This document shows, one piece after another, positions 46,715 through 56,340 of a stretch of 64,000 bases of DNA. The DNA is from Campylobacter sp. RM6914. GTDB taxonomy: Bacteria; Campylobacterota; Campylobacteria; Campylobacterales; Campylobacteraceae. The notes under the pieces were generated by a model, which saw only the letters and a list, made by a program, of their open reading frames with translations, was not told the origin of the DNA and made no database searches. The stretch is from assembly GCF_004803835.1 (NCBI RefSeq), contig NZ_CP012545.1, forward strand, positions 124,001 through 188,000. The letters run 5' to 3'. Both the position numbers and the translations under genes were made by a program. Position 1 is the first letter of the stretch, and each line of letters starts with the position of its first letter.

Positions 46715-47244
46715 TAAAAACACTCCGCTTTTTTAGATATTTTATATTCGATAAATGAAAAATCATTGATCGTTTGTTGTATTTGTTTTGTTTCTTTTGG
46801 AACAAAAGGCTCTTTTAAAATGATAGTTTTTGTAAAAAAGGGATTGAGTGAATTTAAAAACTCTCTCGCTTCTTGTTTGGAACGCATATAAAAACCAATG
46901 TCTATCTTGCAAATTTTAAAGCTTTTATTGGACTCATTTGTTATGTTAAAGTCAGCGATTAGCGTATTTGAGTATGTTAGTTGTTTTGTCGCAACATCAC
47001 TTATGACAGTTGGTCTTAAGTATGTTTTTAAACCTTGGTGAACATAAAAATTCGCCACAAAAAAGCCAATTAAACCTAGCAAGATGATTAAAAAACCTAT
47101 CTGCCACCATGATTTTAAAGCAAAAAATATTCCAATAAATAAAATAAAAAGAAAAGCTATAAAAACCCAACCGTATGATAAATAATCCACCGCTTGGGAA
47201 TTTGCGAGTATAAAAAGTATATCGTGCTTTAAACTATTTATCAT
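46714..47244 (-). CDS. DUF2393-like membrane protein (upstream copy)
   Basis: A 176-residue protein with two helices (about residues 25-43 and 48-66) and a periplasmic domain of about 110 residues containing FNITNESNKSFKICKIDI. It is a probable paralogue of the next gene, with which it overlaps by one base. It also overlaps hisIE by 11 bases, so the chain hisIE, two DUF2393-like genes, pseudopilin is one transcription unit. Confidence 0.72.
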   Translation of the reverse strand: MINSLKHDILFILANSQAVDYLSYGWVFIAFLFILFIGIFFALKSWWQIGFLIILLGLIGFFVANFYVHQGLKTYLRPTVISDVATKQLTYSNTLIADFNITNESNKSFKICKIDIGFYMRSKQEAREFLNSLNPFFTKTIILKEPFVPKETKQIQQTINDFSFIEYKISKKAECF

Positions 47245-47953
47245 TACGTGAGTTTTTCTCGTCTATGCCGCTCATGCCAAAGCGACGCGCGAGTTCGGTT
47301 TTGATACGATCGGGGTGTATGTTGTGTATGCTAAGCGCAACCATGGTATGAAAGTAAAGGTCTGCAGCCTCATAAACCATGTCGTTTTTGTTTTTCTCGC
47401 TAGAATTTGCCGTTGTATCTTTGCAAGCCATAACAAATTCAGTTGCCTCTTCGCCTATTTTTTTCAGTATGGAATTTTCACCTTTATGAAACAAGCTCGC
47501 GACATAGGATTTTTGTGGATCGGCGTTTAACTTTCTGTCTAGTATAATGTGATAAAGTTCGTCAGCTAGGTTGTAGGTTGGCCTATTAACTACATTTTCA
47601 GGCTTATTGGATGAGGTTAAATTTGTTAAATTTATCTCGTTAAAAAAGCACGACTTTTGCCCTGTATGACATGCTATGCCACCATTTTGCACGACTTTTA
47701 AAAGCAATGTGTCGTTATCGCAGTCAAGATGAGCGGAGATGATTTTTTGGGTATTTCCGCTCTCTTCACCTTTTTTCCAGATGCGATTTTTAGTGCGTGA
47801 GAAGTAGTGAGCAAAGCCACTTTTTAGACTTAAATTTAATGCCTCTTCATTCATGTAAGCGAGCATCAAGACATCGTTGCTGCCTTGCTCTTGGACGATA
47901 GTCGGGAGGAGGTTGTCTACTTTTTGCCAGTCTATGTTTAAATTCTCAAGCAC
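47234..47953 (-). CDS. hisI: Bifunctional phosphoribosyl-AMP cyclohydrolase/phosphoribosyl-ATP pyrophosphatase
   Basis: A 239-residue fusion (HisIE). The cyclohydrolase domain (about residues 1-125) has MLAYMNEEAL, FSRTKNRIWKKGEESGNTQ and metal-binding HLDCDNDT and CHTGQKSCF. The pyrophosphatase domain (about 135-235) has GEEATEFVMA and DLYFHTMVAL. It carries out the second and third steps of histidine synthesis. The start lies 9 bases from the HflK-like stop. Confidence 0.95.
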   Translation of the reverse strand: MLENLNIDWQKVDNLLPTIVQEQGSNDVLMLAYMNEEALNLSLKSGFAHYFSRTKNRIWKKGEESGNTQKIISAHLDCDNDTLLLKVVQNGGIACHTGQKSCFFNEINLTNLTSSNKPENVVNRPTYNLADELYHIILDRKLNADPQKSYVASLFHKGENSILKKIGEEATEFVMACKDTTANSSEKNKNDMVYEAADLYFHTMVALSIHNIHPDRIKTELARRFGMSGIDEKNSRNDK

Positions 47954-47962
47954 TTTTTATCC

Positions 47963-49066
47963 TTATCTTGTTGTCTCAACCGCGCTTTGTCTTGCTTTGT
48001 CTTTTGTGTCAACCCAGATATTTGGCACGGCTCCGCCAGGAGTTAGGAAAATTTTAGCGTCTTTGTTTTCGCGAAGAGCTTCATTAAATTTACCCTGAGT
48101 TTCAATCTGTTTTAAATTTAGTAAGTTACTATCAAGACTTTTTGCCACCTCTTTGTTTGCATAAGCTTGTGCGTCGGCTTCGATCTTAACGGCATCGGCT
48201 TTACCTTGAGCTTCTATGATAGCAGCTTTTGCCGTACCTTCTGCGAGTGCGGCTTTTTTAAGGGCCTCTTGGTTTGCACGCTCTACTTCGTATTTAGTTC
48301 TCTCGGCTTCTTGCTTTGCGATCTGAACGCGCTCTATTTGCTCTTTTACTTTTTCAGGCAAGATGATCTCGCGAAGCTGCACTGTTAAAAGCTCTACAGG
48401 TCTATTTGGCTGAGCGTCAATATCCTTTCTTATACCTTGATCTATCTGTGTAGCTATCTCGTTTCTGCGTGTTGGAAGCTCTTCTGCGGTGTATTTACCG
48501 GCGATACTTCTAACCACGTCGCGAACAACCGGGTCTACGATCTTGTTTTCCCAGCTAAGACCCCAAGCGGCGATAGTTTGAGGTGCATTTTCAGGATTTA
48601 GACGGTATTGAACAGTTATATCTATGCTAACCGGTAAGTTTCTTGCATCAAGAACAGAGATAGAATTTTTACGAATTATACCCGTTGTGCCACCACTTAT
48701 CAGTCTTGCGTTTTCTCCCATATCTTCACCTGAAGTATAGTTGATAAGCCTAACTCTCGTATCTACGACTATGACCTTTTGGATAAAAGGTATGAAGAAG
48801 TGAAAGCCCGGCTGCATAGGGTTTGATTCGTATTTACCGGCGGTTGATTTGATACCTACTTCGCCTGAGTTGATGATAACAAAAGGCTGTGTAATGGCGA
48901 TCACCGCTATGATAGCTATGATAACATAAGCTAGAGTGCCTATTTTACCCATTCCGTCTGGCATTTTTGGTTTTTTGAAATTTATCCTAGGCGGCTCGTT
49001 GCCGCCGTTATCGCCCGAGCTGTTGTTGTTTTTTTTATTAAAATAGTCATTCAAGTTTGCTGGCAT
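47963..49066 (-). CDS. SPFH/band 7 membrane protein, HflK-like
   Basis: A 367-residue protein. A Gly/Asn-rich cytoplasmic N-terminus is followed by one membrane helix (about residues 44-64), the SPFH domain (about 66-250) and a long Ala/Lys/Glu coiled coil. The C-terminus KIFLTPGGAVPNIWVDTK is stomatin/HflK-like. HflK-HflC complexes surround FtsH and modulate it, but no hflC partner is adjacent. From memory it matches Cj0268c beside ilvE. Confidence 0.87.
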   Translation of the reverse strand: MPANLNDYFNKKNNNSSGDNGGNEPPRINFKKPKMPDGMGKIGTLAYVIIAIIAVIAITQPFVIINSGEVGIKSTAGKYESNPMQPGFHFFIPFIQKVIVVDTRVRLINYTSGEDMGENARLISGGTTGIIRKNSISVLDARNLPVSIDITVQYRLNPENAPQTIAAWGLSWENKIVDPVVRDVVRSIAGKYTAEELPTRRNEIATQIDQGIRKDIDAQPNRPVELLTVQLREIILPEKVKEQIERVQIAKQEAERTKYEVERANQEALKKAALAEGTAKAAIIEAQGKADAVKIEADAQAYANKEVAKSLDSNLLNLKQIETQGKFNEALRENKDAKIFLTPGGAVPNIWVDTKDKARQSAVETTR

Positions 49067-49082
49067 TATGTCCCTTTAATTT

Positions 49083-49997
49083 TTAAATATATGTCAAAAA
49101 TGAAGCGTATTTTTCATTTTTTCCGTAAACTACGTCAAAATACGCATCTTGTAGTCTTTTTGTTACTTCTCCGCGCTCGCCACTTCCGATGATTCTGTTA
49201 TCGATATTGCTTATCGGAGTTACTTCAGCCGCAGTTCCTGTAAAAAACGCCTCATCGGCTGTATAAACTTGATCCCTTGTTAAGCGCTCTCTGCGAACTT
49301 TTATACCAAGATCACAAGCTAGTTTTATAACCGTATCTTGAGTTATGCTAAGCAGTGCATTATCGCTTGGAGGAGTTACTAACTCTCCGTTTTCAACGAT
49401 AAAAAAGCATTCGCCAGGACCTTCGGCTACAAAGCCTTCTTCATCTAAAAGTAGTGCTTCGTCATATCCTGCGTCTTTTGCTTCATAGTTTGCCATTTGT
49501 GATGTTAGATAGTTTGAGCTTGACTTAGCCTTTGTCATTTGACTGTTAGGAGCGTATTTTGCAAAGCTTGAGATTTTAACTCTAATACCCTTTTTTAAGC
49601 CCTCTTCACCAAGATATGCACCCCATTCCCATGCAGCTATCGCGGTGTTTACAGGGGCTTTTGTATGGGCTAATCCCATTATGCCGTATCCAAGATAGAT
49701 AAGTGGGCGAAGATAAACATTGCCTTTAAATTTATTAGCTCTTAAAAGCTCGATTTGCGCATTTTCAAGCTCTTCAAGAGTGTATTTGCAATTTAATACT
49801 GTCATTTTTGCTGATTTTAATAAACGTTTAGTATGATCTCTTAATCTAAAAATCGCCAAACCTTTGTCTGTTTGATAAGCTCTTGTGCCCTCAAATACAG
49901 CATTTGCATAGTGTAGCGAGTGGGTTAAAACGTGAACTTTGGCATCTTCCCATTTGATTAATTTTCCATCCATCCAGATAAATTCTGCAGCATCCAT
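49083..49997 (-). CDS. ilvE: Branched-chain amino acid aminotransferase
   Basis: A 304-residue fold-type IV PLP enzyme. The PLP lysine is in MTKAKSSSNYLTSQMANYEA (near residue 160), with LLDEEGFVAEGPGECFF and the C-terminal phosphate-binding FFTGTAAEVTPI. It performs the last step of Leu, Ile and Val synthesis. The length and start (MDAAEFIWMDGKLIKW) match the family. Confidence 0.95.
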   Translation of the reverse strand: MDAAEFIWMDGKLIKWEDAKVHVLTHSLHYANAVFEGTRAYQTDKGLAIFRLRDHTKRLLKSAKMTVLNCKYTLEELENAQIELLRANKFKGNVYLRPLIYLGYGIMGLAHTKAPVNTAIAAWEWGAYLGEEGLKKGIRVKISSFAKYAPNSQMTKAKSSSNYLTSQMANYEAKDAGYDEALLLDEEGFVAEGPGECFFIVENGELVTPPSDNALLSITQDTVIKLACDLGIKVRRERLTRDQVYTADEAFFTGTAAEVTPISNIDNRIIGSGERGEVTKRLQDAYFDVVYGKNEKYASFLTYI

Positions 49998-50087
49998 TGA
50001 TTTTGCCTTTCTTTGTGTAAATTTAGTGAGATTTTATCACAAAAAACGTTTAAATTTTATAAACTTTGTGCTGGATTAAAGAATTTT

Positions 50088-50103
50088 GGGGCTTTTAAGC
50101 CCC
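50088..50103 (-). terminator. Hairpin after msrAB
   Basis: GGGGCTT-TT-AAGCCCC is a perfect 7-bp hairpin five bases past the msrAB stop. The minus-strand flank is AAAATTCTTT, so U-tract support is weak. Confidence 0.5.
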
Positions 50104-50108
50104 TTGTG

Positions 50109-51116
50109 TTACTTAACGTAGATTATATACTTTTCATATCCTAGCTCTTTCATCTTTTCAAGCGGGATAAATTTTAAACTAGCTCCATTTATGCAGTATC
50201 TAAGACCTCCAAGTTCAGGCAAGCCGTCGTTAAAAACATGTCCTAAATGGCTATTTGCTACGCTTGATAGCACTTCGATCCTTTGCATGCCGTGGCTTTC
50301 GTCTTGCTCGTAGCTTAACGCATCGGTTGTTATGGGTTTTGAAAAGCTTGGCCAGCCACATCCCGCGTCAAATTTATCCGAGCTTGAAAATAGCGGTTTA
50401 CCGCTTACTATATCGACATAAATTCCTTTTTCGTAGAATTTGTCGTACTCACTACTAAATGGTCTCTCTGTTGCCTTTTCCTGAGTTACGGCGTATTGAT
50501 GCGGGCTAAGTTTTTGCTTTAACTCCTCACGGCCAGGCATGACAAAATCATCTTCGCCATAAAGCGGTTTTTTCGCTAAATTTAGGTCAATATGGCAGTA
50601 TCCGTTTGGATTTTTGTCAAGATAGTCTTGATGATACTCTTCGGCTTTTATGTAGTTTTTAAGTGGCAGAATTTCAACTGCGATCTTTTGTGTTGCTTTT
50701 TCTTGCTCCATGGCGATAAATTTATCCAAAAGAGCCTTTTGGATATCATTTGTGTAATAAATCCCGCTTCTATACTGTCTTCCGACATCGTTGCCTTGTT
50801 TGTTAATAGAAAACGGGTCGATGATACGGAAAAAATGAGCTAAAATTTCAGCCAAATTTATGCGATTTTCATCAAATTTTATAAGTATAGTCTCGGCGTG
50901 ATCGGTTTGTTTTAGTTTGTCATAGCTTGTGTTTTCCGAGTTGCCGTTTGCATAACCTACACTTGTTTCAACCACTCCTTTAAGTTGTTTAAAATACCCC
51001 TCAACTCCCCAAAAACAACCTCCTGCAAGATAAATTTCACTCATTTTCGCCTCTCCTTTTATCTGTGCATTTAAAAGCGTGCACAAGAACAAAATAATCG
51101 TTAAAATTTTAGCCAT
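50109..51116 (-). CDS. msrAB: Exported bifunctional methionine sulfoxide reductase MsrAB
   Basis: A 335-residue fusion. A signal peptide (residues 1-17, [14 protein letters not shown]) precedes an MsrA domain with GGCFWG (Cys34) and an MsrB domain (about 190-335) with the CGWPSF zinc/structure segment and catalytic Cys in [10 protein letters not shown]. MsrA and MsrB repair S- and R-methionine sulfoxide. The signal indicates a periplasmic enzyme. The TAATG overlap with bcp supports the long start; an internal ATG at residue 25 would give a cytoplasmic form. Confidence 0.9.
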   Translation of the reverse strand: MAKILTIILFLCTLLNAQIKGEAKMSEIYLAGGCFWGVEGYFKQLKGVVETSVGYANGNSENTSYDKLKQTDHAETILIKFDENRINLAEILAHFFRIIDPFSINKQGNDVGRQYRSGIYYTNDIQKALLDKFIAMEQEKATQKIAVEILPLKNYIKAEEYHQDYLDKNPNGYCHIDLNLAKKPLYGEDDFVMPGREELKQKLSPHQYAVTQEKATERPFSSEYDKFYEKGIYVDIVSGKPLFSSSDKFDAGCGWPSFSKPITTDALSYEQDESHGMQRIEVLSSVANSHLGHVFNDGLPELGGLRYCINGASLKFIPLEKMKELGYEKYIIYVK

Positions 51117-51613
51117 TATTTAACTAGATCCGCTAGGACTTTTGCCGCATGGTCTTTGGCTTTAACGCTTTTGTATACTTTTGAAATTTTACCTTCTTTA
51201 TCGATAACAAAAGTTGTTCTAACTATGCCAAGATACTCTTTGCCGTAGTTTTTACGCACCTGCCATACTCCATACTCTTTTGAGACTTGTTTTTGAGGAT
51301 CACTTAGCAAGATGTGCTTTAAGTTTTGTTTAGAGATAAATCCAACATGGCTTTTTACGCTATCCGGGCTTATACCAACTATTACCGTATCGTTTGAGAT
51401 AAAGTCGTCAAAAAGTGCGCTAAATTCGCAAGCTTCGGTGGTGCAGCCAGGAGTGTTGTCCTTTGGATAAAAGTAAAGCACGACATTTTTACCGATAAAA
51501 TCTTTTAAATTTACGCTAACTCCATCGGCGTTTTCAAGCGTGAAATTTGGCGCTTCATCGCCTTTTTGCAGTGTTACTTTGCGCTCTATGTCTTCTTTGC
51601 TAAATTCGCTCAT
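51116..51613 (-). CDS. bcp: Thiol peroxidase, Bcp/PrxQ peroxiredoxin
   Basis: A 165-residue peroxiredoxin with peroxidatic Cys57 and resolving Cys62 in [12 protein letters not shown], plus the [10 protein letters not shown] lead-in. It reduces hydroperoxides with thioredoxin. It lies between the tautomerase (4-base overlap, ATGA) and msrAB (1-base overlap), giving a compact oxidative-defence operon. Confidence 0.94.
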   Translation of the reverse strand: MSEFSKEDIERKVTLQKGDEAPNFTLENADGVSVNLKDFIGKNVVLYFYPKDNTPGCTTEACEFSALFDDFISNDTVIVGISPDSVKSHVGFISKQNLKHILLSDPQKQVSKEYGVWQVRKNYGKEYLGIVRTTFVIDKEGKISKVYKSVKAKDHAAKVLADLVK

Positions 51614-51813
51614 TTGTTCTCCTTTTTTATCTCTTCTATGCTTTTGCCGTCGACTCCTACGCTGTCTTGACCGTAAGTTTCTATAAATACCATAACGCGT
51701 TCTTTTTGTTTGCCTAGAATTCTAACCATCATCTCGGTTGTTTCTTTTATGATCTGCTCTTTTTGCTCTTTTGTCGGCTCGGGAGCCGCTGTTTTTATGT
51801 TAATAAATGGCAT
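51610..51813 (-). CDS. 4-oxalocrotonate tautomerase family protein
   Basis: A 67-residue tautomerase with the catalytic Pro after the start Met (MPFINIKTAAPEPTKEQKEQ) and the usual 4-OT length. Members tautomerise enol acids; the physiological substrate in Campylobacter (Cj0270-type proteins) is unknown. GGAG precedes the ATG. It is the first gene of the bcp-msrAB unit. Confidence 0.9.
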   Translation of the reverse strand: MPFINIKTAAPEPTKEQKEQIIKETTEMMVRILGKQKERVMVFIETYGQDSVGVDGKSIEEIKKENK

Positions 51814-51968
51814 TTTTTCTCCTTTTAAGTTTTATGTATTCTAGCTAAAAATTTAAAATGTTTCGTTTATAAAACTTAATAAAATTACAAATTTAAATTT
51901 GCATGGTGCGGTTATTTTGCGAGCGATAGATAAATACTGATTATTTAAATTTTAAAACAGCGAAGTTA

Positions 51969-53194
51969 TTATTTGAAATTTTTTATCTCGTAAAATCCAA
52001 CCATAGCATTCATGATGGCAAGTCTTTTTGTTTTTAAAAGTATGTTTGCGTCGATATCTGCTTCTTGTAAATACCCACCATCAAGCAGTTTTTGTGTTAA
52101 TCAGCCTAGGTTGTTAGCAAAAATAGCGATATTTGCGATACTAGTATCTAAAATCTGATCGTTTTTTATCATAATGATCTTATCTTTTTTACCTTTTGCT
52201 TTGTTGATATTTAAGCGATTAAGATACTTTTTCGCGTATGAAAAGTTGATATTTGTAAGGTAGAATTTCTCAAATTCTCGCACTTTATAAGGAAAATACT
52301 CAACGCTTACAAGCTCGCTAAGTTCATCATAAACTACTTTTGTCATAACCAATCCATCAAGACCGCAAGATCGCACGCCGTTTTATCTTTTATCTTTATC
52401 GTTTCAAAAAGGAAAGTAGACTTTTTGATAAGCTCATCATACTCCTTTCTTGCATCGCTTTGTAGTGTTATGCCTCCACCGCTTATAAACTCCATGTCGT
52501 TGCCGTTTTGACGCACATATCGTATCAAAGTAAAGCTTTGTGTGTATTTTTTATCTGAGTGTATAAAATGTCCGTATAAAAACCCTGGGTGATATCTCAC
52601 ACTCGTTGATAATCTCACAAGAGCGAATTTTAGCCACACCGCTTATCGAACCAGCCGTAAAATTTTTACACTTTTATGCCGCCAGCAACAGCCAAAAGGT
52701 TGTTGCGCATGAGATCTGTGATCATCATTTGTTCGCTAAGCTCTTTTTTGTCGTTAAGTAAATTTATTTTTAGCGTCCTTTTGTGTGGCATTTGTCGTGC
52801 CTTTCATTTATACGCACAAAAGGCTCCGGGCCAAAGCAGATAAATTCGTCTTTTTGTATAAAACCAGCTTTGCATCCGCGTGGTTATAAATTTCTTCCAA
52901 GCTAAGCTCTGTTTTTATAGGTGTTGTAAAGCATAAATTTAACAAATAACTATGTCCGTTGTGCTGGTGGTTTTGGACTTTATTAAAGGCTTGCTTGTAT
53001 GTCTTAAAATTTATAGGAAATTTTTGCAAGGTATAGGTTTTTGGTTTTAGGGTAGCGTCAAATTTAAAACTAATTCCAAGCTCGGTAGCGCGCTTTGGTT
53101 TGCGCACTATATTTTTACTTGCATCACAGTTTATAAGTGCTATAAACGGACGGTCTTTAAATGAATTTGTATTTTTACTAAAATTTCGGCGTAT
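51969..53194 (-). pseudogene. Decayed pabB-pabC fusion (aminodeoxychorismate synthase I/lyase)
   Basis: Reading 53194 to 51969, fragments in changing frames spell a PabB N-terminus (RPFIALINCDASKNIV, FPINFKTYKQAFNKVQ, SYLLNLCFTTPIKT), a chorismate-binding remnant with GSISG, ISGGGITLQSDA, then a PabC-like aminotransferase domain (FETIKIKD, DTSIANIAI, LAIMNAMVGFYEI). I count at least four frame changes and an in-frame TGA at 52101-52103, and segments before GSISG and after NIAIF seem deleted. No plausible start remains; ATA at 53194 could be a lost ATG. It would have made p-aminobenzoate for folate. Confidence 0.85.
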
Positions 53195-53255
53195 TTTGGT
53201 ATTTTAACGCTTTATTTATCTTTGAAATTTTAAAATAACGCAAAAAGGATGGAAA

Positions 53256-53621
53256 ATGGACTATAACATAGAAAATAAAGGCATAGTTTGCTTCTTTCAA
53301 GATCTTATGAAAAAGCGAACATTTTTCTTGGCACTATCATTTGTCGCGATAGCTTTTGCCTGGATCTTTCAAGTAGCTATCATACCCCTTGGTGTCGTAG
53401 CGGTAGCGCTTTTGGCTATTTGCATAAAACCTACAAATTTTATACTAAGACTTGTTGGTTTTTTGGTTGCTCTTGGAGCGCTTTTTATCTCGCTTCATAA
53501 GATGAATTTAGCACAAAGCGGTGGCTTTTATCCGGGGTTGATTTTTGCGTTTGTCTTATTATATCTACTTCTTAGCTGGTTTGTTTATAATGCAAGAAGT
53601 AGCGAAATAAACGATCTTTAA
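53256..53621 (+). CDS. Small integral membrane protein of unknown function
   Basis: A 121-residue protein with about four hydrophobic helices (residues 23-38, 41-58, 62-81 and 91-110) and short charged ends. AAAAAGGA precedes the ATG. I do not recognise a family. It stands between the pab remnant and the molybdoenzyme gene on the plus strand. Good RBS and membrane-protein composition support a real gene. Confidence 0.65.
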   Translation: MDYNIENKGIVCFFQDLMKKRTFFLALSFVAIAFAWIFQVAIIPLGVVAVALLAICIKPTNFILRLVGFLVALGALFISLHKMNLAQSGGFYPGLIFAFVLLYLLLSWFVYNARSSEINDL

Positions 53622-53792
53622 TATAAATTTATATCATCTACCGTAACTAAAATTTAGAGTAAAATGCTTGTTTTATTCTAAATTTTAAACCATCTCGATG
53701 ATCATTGCAGTAACTTTACTTAAAAATATCTAAAAATAAAAATTAAATTTTAATAATATAAAAAATTTAAGCATCTCTAATAATAACAGGTG

Positions 53793-53798
53793 TATAAT
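53793..53798 (+). promoter_or_regulatory. -10 box of the torA-like operon
   Basis: GGTGTATAATC has a consensus TATAAT 39 bases before the ATG. The preceding gap (53622-53792) is A/T-rich with no other structure I can support. Confidence 0.5.
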
Positions 53799-53836
53799 CA
53801 AAAAATATACAAATTTTCGTAAATAAAGGAGAAGTA

Positions 53837-56338
53837 ATGCAAAGACGAGAATTTTTAAGCGGTATGGCTGCCGCAACGGCTGTTGGAACAACCAGCTCAA
53901 GTGCAATAGACATCATAAGTAATTCTCTTATGAACGACGAGAGTGCAAGGATGACCGCGTCTCACTTTGGACCGTTAAGAGCTTTTGGTAAAAACGGTAG
54001 ATTTGAAAGCGCAATGGACGCGAGCGAGCTTGATTTTTTTCCTGTAAGTCTTACTCAAGGCGTAGTTGCTAGAACTTACGATGATACTCGTATCGCAAAA
54101 CCTAGCGTGCGCAAAGGCTATCTAAAAGATGGATATAAAAGTGACAAAAGCATGAGAGGAAAAGATGAGTGGGTTGAGGTTAGCTGGGATGAGGCGTATA
54201 AGCTAGTGGCAAACGAGCTCAAACGCGTTTATAAAGAGCACGGATCAAGCGCGATATACGGCGGAAGCTACGGCTGGTATAGTGTAGGAAGCGTAAATAA
54301 CCCACAAACGCTGCTAGGCAGGATGCTAAATATCTTAGGCGGATATACCACAAGAACTCTTACATACTCTACTCATGCGATACGGGCTATTATGCCTTAC
54401 GTAAGCGGCACTGACGAGAGCGGTGCGTTGCAAACCGCTTGGCCTGTTATCTTAAAACATACAGAGCTAGTAGTCATCTGGGGCGCAGACCCAATAAATA
54501 CAAACCAGATCGCATGGGGTGTGCCTGATCATGAGAGCTATATCTACTTTAGAAAACTTAAAGAGCAGATGGCTAAACGCGGCGTTAAAGTCATTGTAAT
54601 AGACCCTGTTTACAACAACACTGCTGATTATCTAAATGCACAACATATCTCTGTAAACCCTACAACGGACGTTGCTTTAATGATGGCGATATGTTACGAG
54701 ATGATGAAGCTTGGTAAGGCTGATGAAAATTTCTTGAAAAAATATACAAGCGGAGCGGAAGAATTTAAAAAATACCTAAATGGCGAAGCAGAAGACAAAA
54801 CCGTCAAAGATGCAAAATGGGCGAGTAAAATTTGCGGCGTTAGCGAAAAAGAGATAAAAGAGCTTGCAAAAGTATTTGGCTCAAAACGAACCATGTTGAT
54901 GGGCGGCTGGGGGCCTCAACGTGCTCATCATGGAGAGCAATTTCATTGGATGTTAACCGTTCTTGCTTGCTTTATAGGTCAGATCGGACTTCCAGGCGGT
55001 GGATATGGATTTGGCTATCATTACTCGGACGGAGGATGCCCAAGCCCTGCTGCTCCGGTAGGTAGCTCGCTAGCTCTTGCAAGCGGTAAAGCGGCAGGCT
55101 CTTCGGCGTTTCCGGGACTAGGAGCTATGAGCATAGTTCCTTCAAGCGAGGGAGAGTGGAAGAGCCGTGACAATATCGCGATACCTGTTTCTCGTATCCT
55201 AGATTGCATAAATAATCCCGGCAAAGAGATAGACTTTAACTGCAAAAAGCTAACTTACCCTGAGTTGAAAATGGCTTACTGGGCAGGCGGTAACCCATAC
55301 CATCATCACCCAGATACAAATTTAATGGCAAAAACATTTGAAAAGCTTGATACGTTTATCGTGCAAGACTGCTTTTGGACCGCAAGTGCTAGAATGGCAG
55401 ATATCGTGCTACCTGCTGCTACCGAGCAAGAGCGCAACGACATAACAAAGTCACACACAAATAAATTTATAATCGCAATGCATAAGATAGCCGAGCCTTA
55501 TGGAGAGGCGAAGTCTGATTATGAAATTTATAGCGGGATTTTAAAAGAATTCGGAGATAAAGAGCTAATGGCATTTACTGAGGGTAAAACCGAAATGGAG
55601 TGGATCAAGCACTTTTATAATACTTCAAAGAAAAAAGGCGACGAAAGCAACCTTGGCATGCCTGAATTTGATGAATTCTGGGCGAAGGGATATGTTGAGT
55701 TTAAGATACCGCAACACGCCTACGAGTATGTAAAACAAGCAGAATTTAGAAAAAACCCTATCATAAATCGCGTAGGAACTCCATCGGGCAAGATAGAGAT
55801 AGTTTCTAAAAAGATCGCAAAAGCCGCCTATGCCGACTGCCCATTACATCCTACATGGATGGAACCGATGGAATGGATAGGTAACAAAACTGACAAATAC
55901 CCTCTAAATTTAGTTAGCCCACACCCTAAATACCGCTTGCATAGCCAGCTAAACAATACATGGCTACGAAATTTAGAAGAGGTTAAAGGCAGAGAACCCG
56001 TATGGATACATCCTGAGGACGCTAAAGCTAGAAAATTAAAATCAGGCGATATCGTTAAAGTATTTAACGATCGTGGAACCGTCCTTGCGGGTGTGATAGT
56101 CACAGAATTTGTTAAAAAAGGCGTGGTAAGAATTCAAGAAGGCGGCTGGTGGGATCCGGTGCTTGAAAAAGACGGAATTTGCGTTCATGGCAATGTAAAC
56201 GTCTTAGTGCCAAACGAGCCTACTTCAAGCCTTGCATGCGGTAACCAGGCTACGGCACTCGTTCAAATAGAAAAATTTGAAGGCGAATTACCGAGCATTA
56301 AGGTGTTCTCGCAGCCTAAATTTAGCAAAAAGGCATAA
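53837..56338 (+). CDS. Periplasmic molybdopterin oxidoreductase, TorA/DMSO reductase type
   Basis: An 833-residue enzyme with a twin-arginine signal (MQRREFLSGMAAATAVG). It lacks the N-terminal 4Fe-4S cysteines, as in TorA, DorA and BisC. The molybdenum region TYSTHAIRAIMPYVSG (near residues 173-188) has the candidate serine ligand; IWGADPINTNQ, VIDPVYNNTADY and AGGNPYHHHPD bind the two guanine dinucleotide cofactors. It probably reduces TMAO, DMSO or related S/N-oxides at the end of anaerobic respiration. The cytochrome gene follows after two bases, as in Cj0264c-Cj0265c. Confidence 0.88.
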   Translation: MQRREFLSGMAAATAVGTTSSSAIDIISNSLMNDESARMTASHFGPLRAFGKNGRFESAMDASELDFFPVSLTQGVVARTYDDTRIAKPSVRKGYLKDGYKSDKSMRGKDEWVEVSWDEAYKLVANELKRVYKEHGSSAIYGGSYGWYSVGSVNNPQTLLGRMLNILGGYTTRTLTYSTHAIRAIMPYVSGTDESGALQTAWPVILKHTELVVIWGADPINTNQIAWGVPDHESYIYFRKLKEQMAKRGVKVIVIDPVYNNTADYLNAQHISVNPTTDVALMMAICYEMMKLGKADENFLKKYTSGAEEFKKYLNGEAEDKTVKDAKWASKICGVSEKEIKELAKVFGSKRTMLMGGWGPQRAHHGEQFHWMLTVLACFIGQIGLPGGGYGFGYHYSDGGCPSPAAPVGSSLALASGKAAGSSAFPGLGAMSIVPSSEGEWKSRDNIAIPVSRILDCINNPGKEIDFNCKKLTYPELKMAYWAGGNPYHHHPDTNLMAKTFEKLDTFIVQDCFWTASARMADIVLPAATEQERNDITKSHTNKFIIAMHKIAEPYGEAKSDYEIYSGILKEFGDKELMAFTEGKTEMEWIKHFYNTSKKKGDESNLGMPEFDEFWAKGYVEFKIPQHAYEYVKQAEFRKNPIINRVGTPSGKIEIVSKKIAKAAYADCPLHPTWMEPMEWIGNKTDKYPLNLVSPHPKYRLHSQLNNTWLRNLEEVKGREPVWIHPEDAKARKLKSGDIVKVFNDRGTVLAGVIVTEFVKKGVVRIQEGGWWDPVLEKDGICVHGNVNVLVPNEPTSSLACGNQATALVQIEKFEGELPSIKVFSQPKFSKKA

Positions 56339-56340
56339 GA

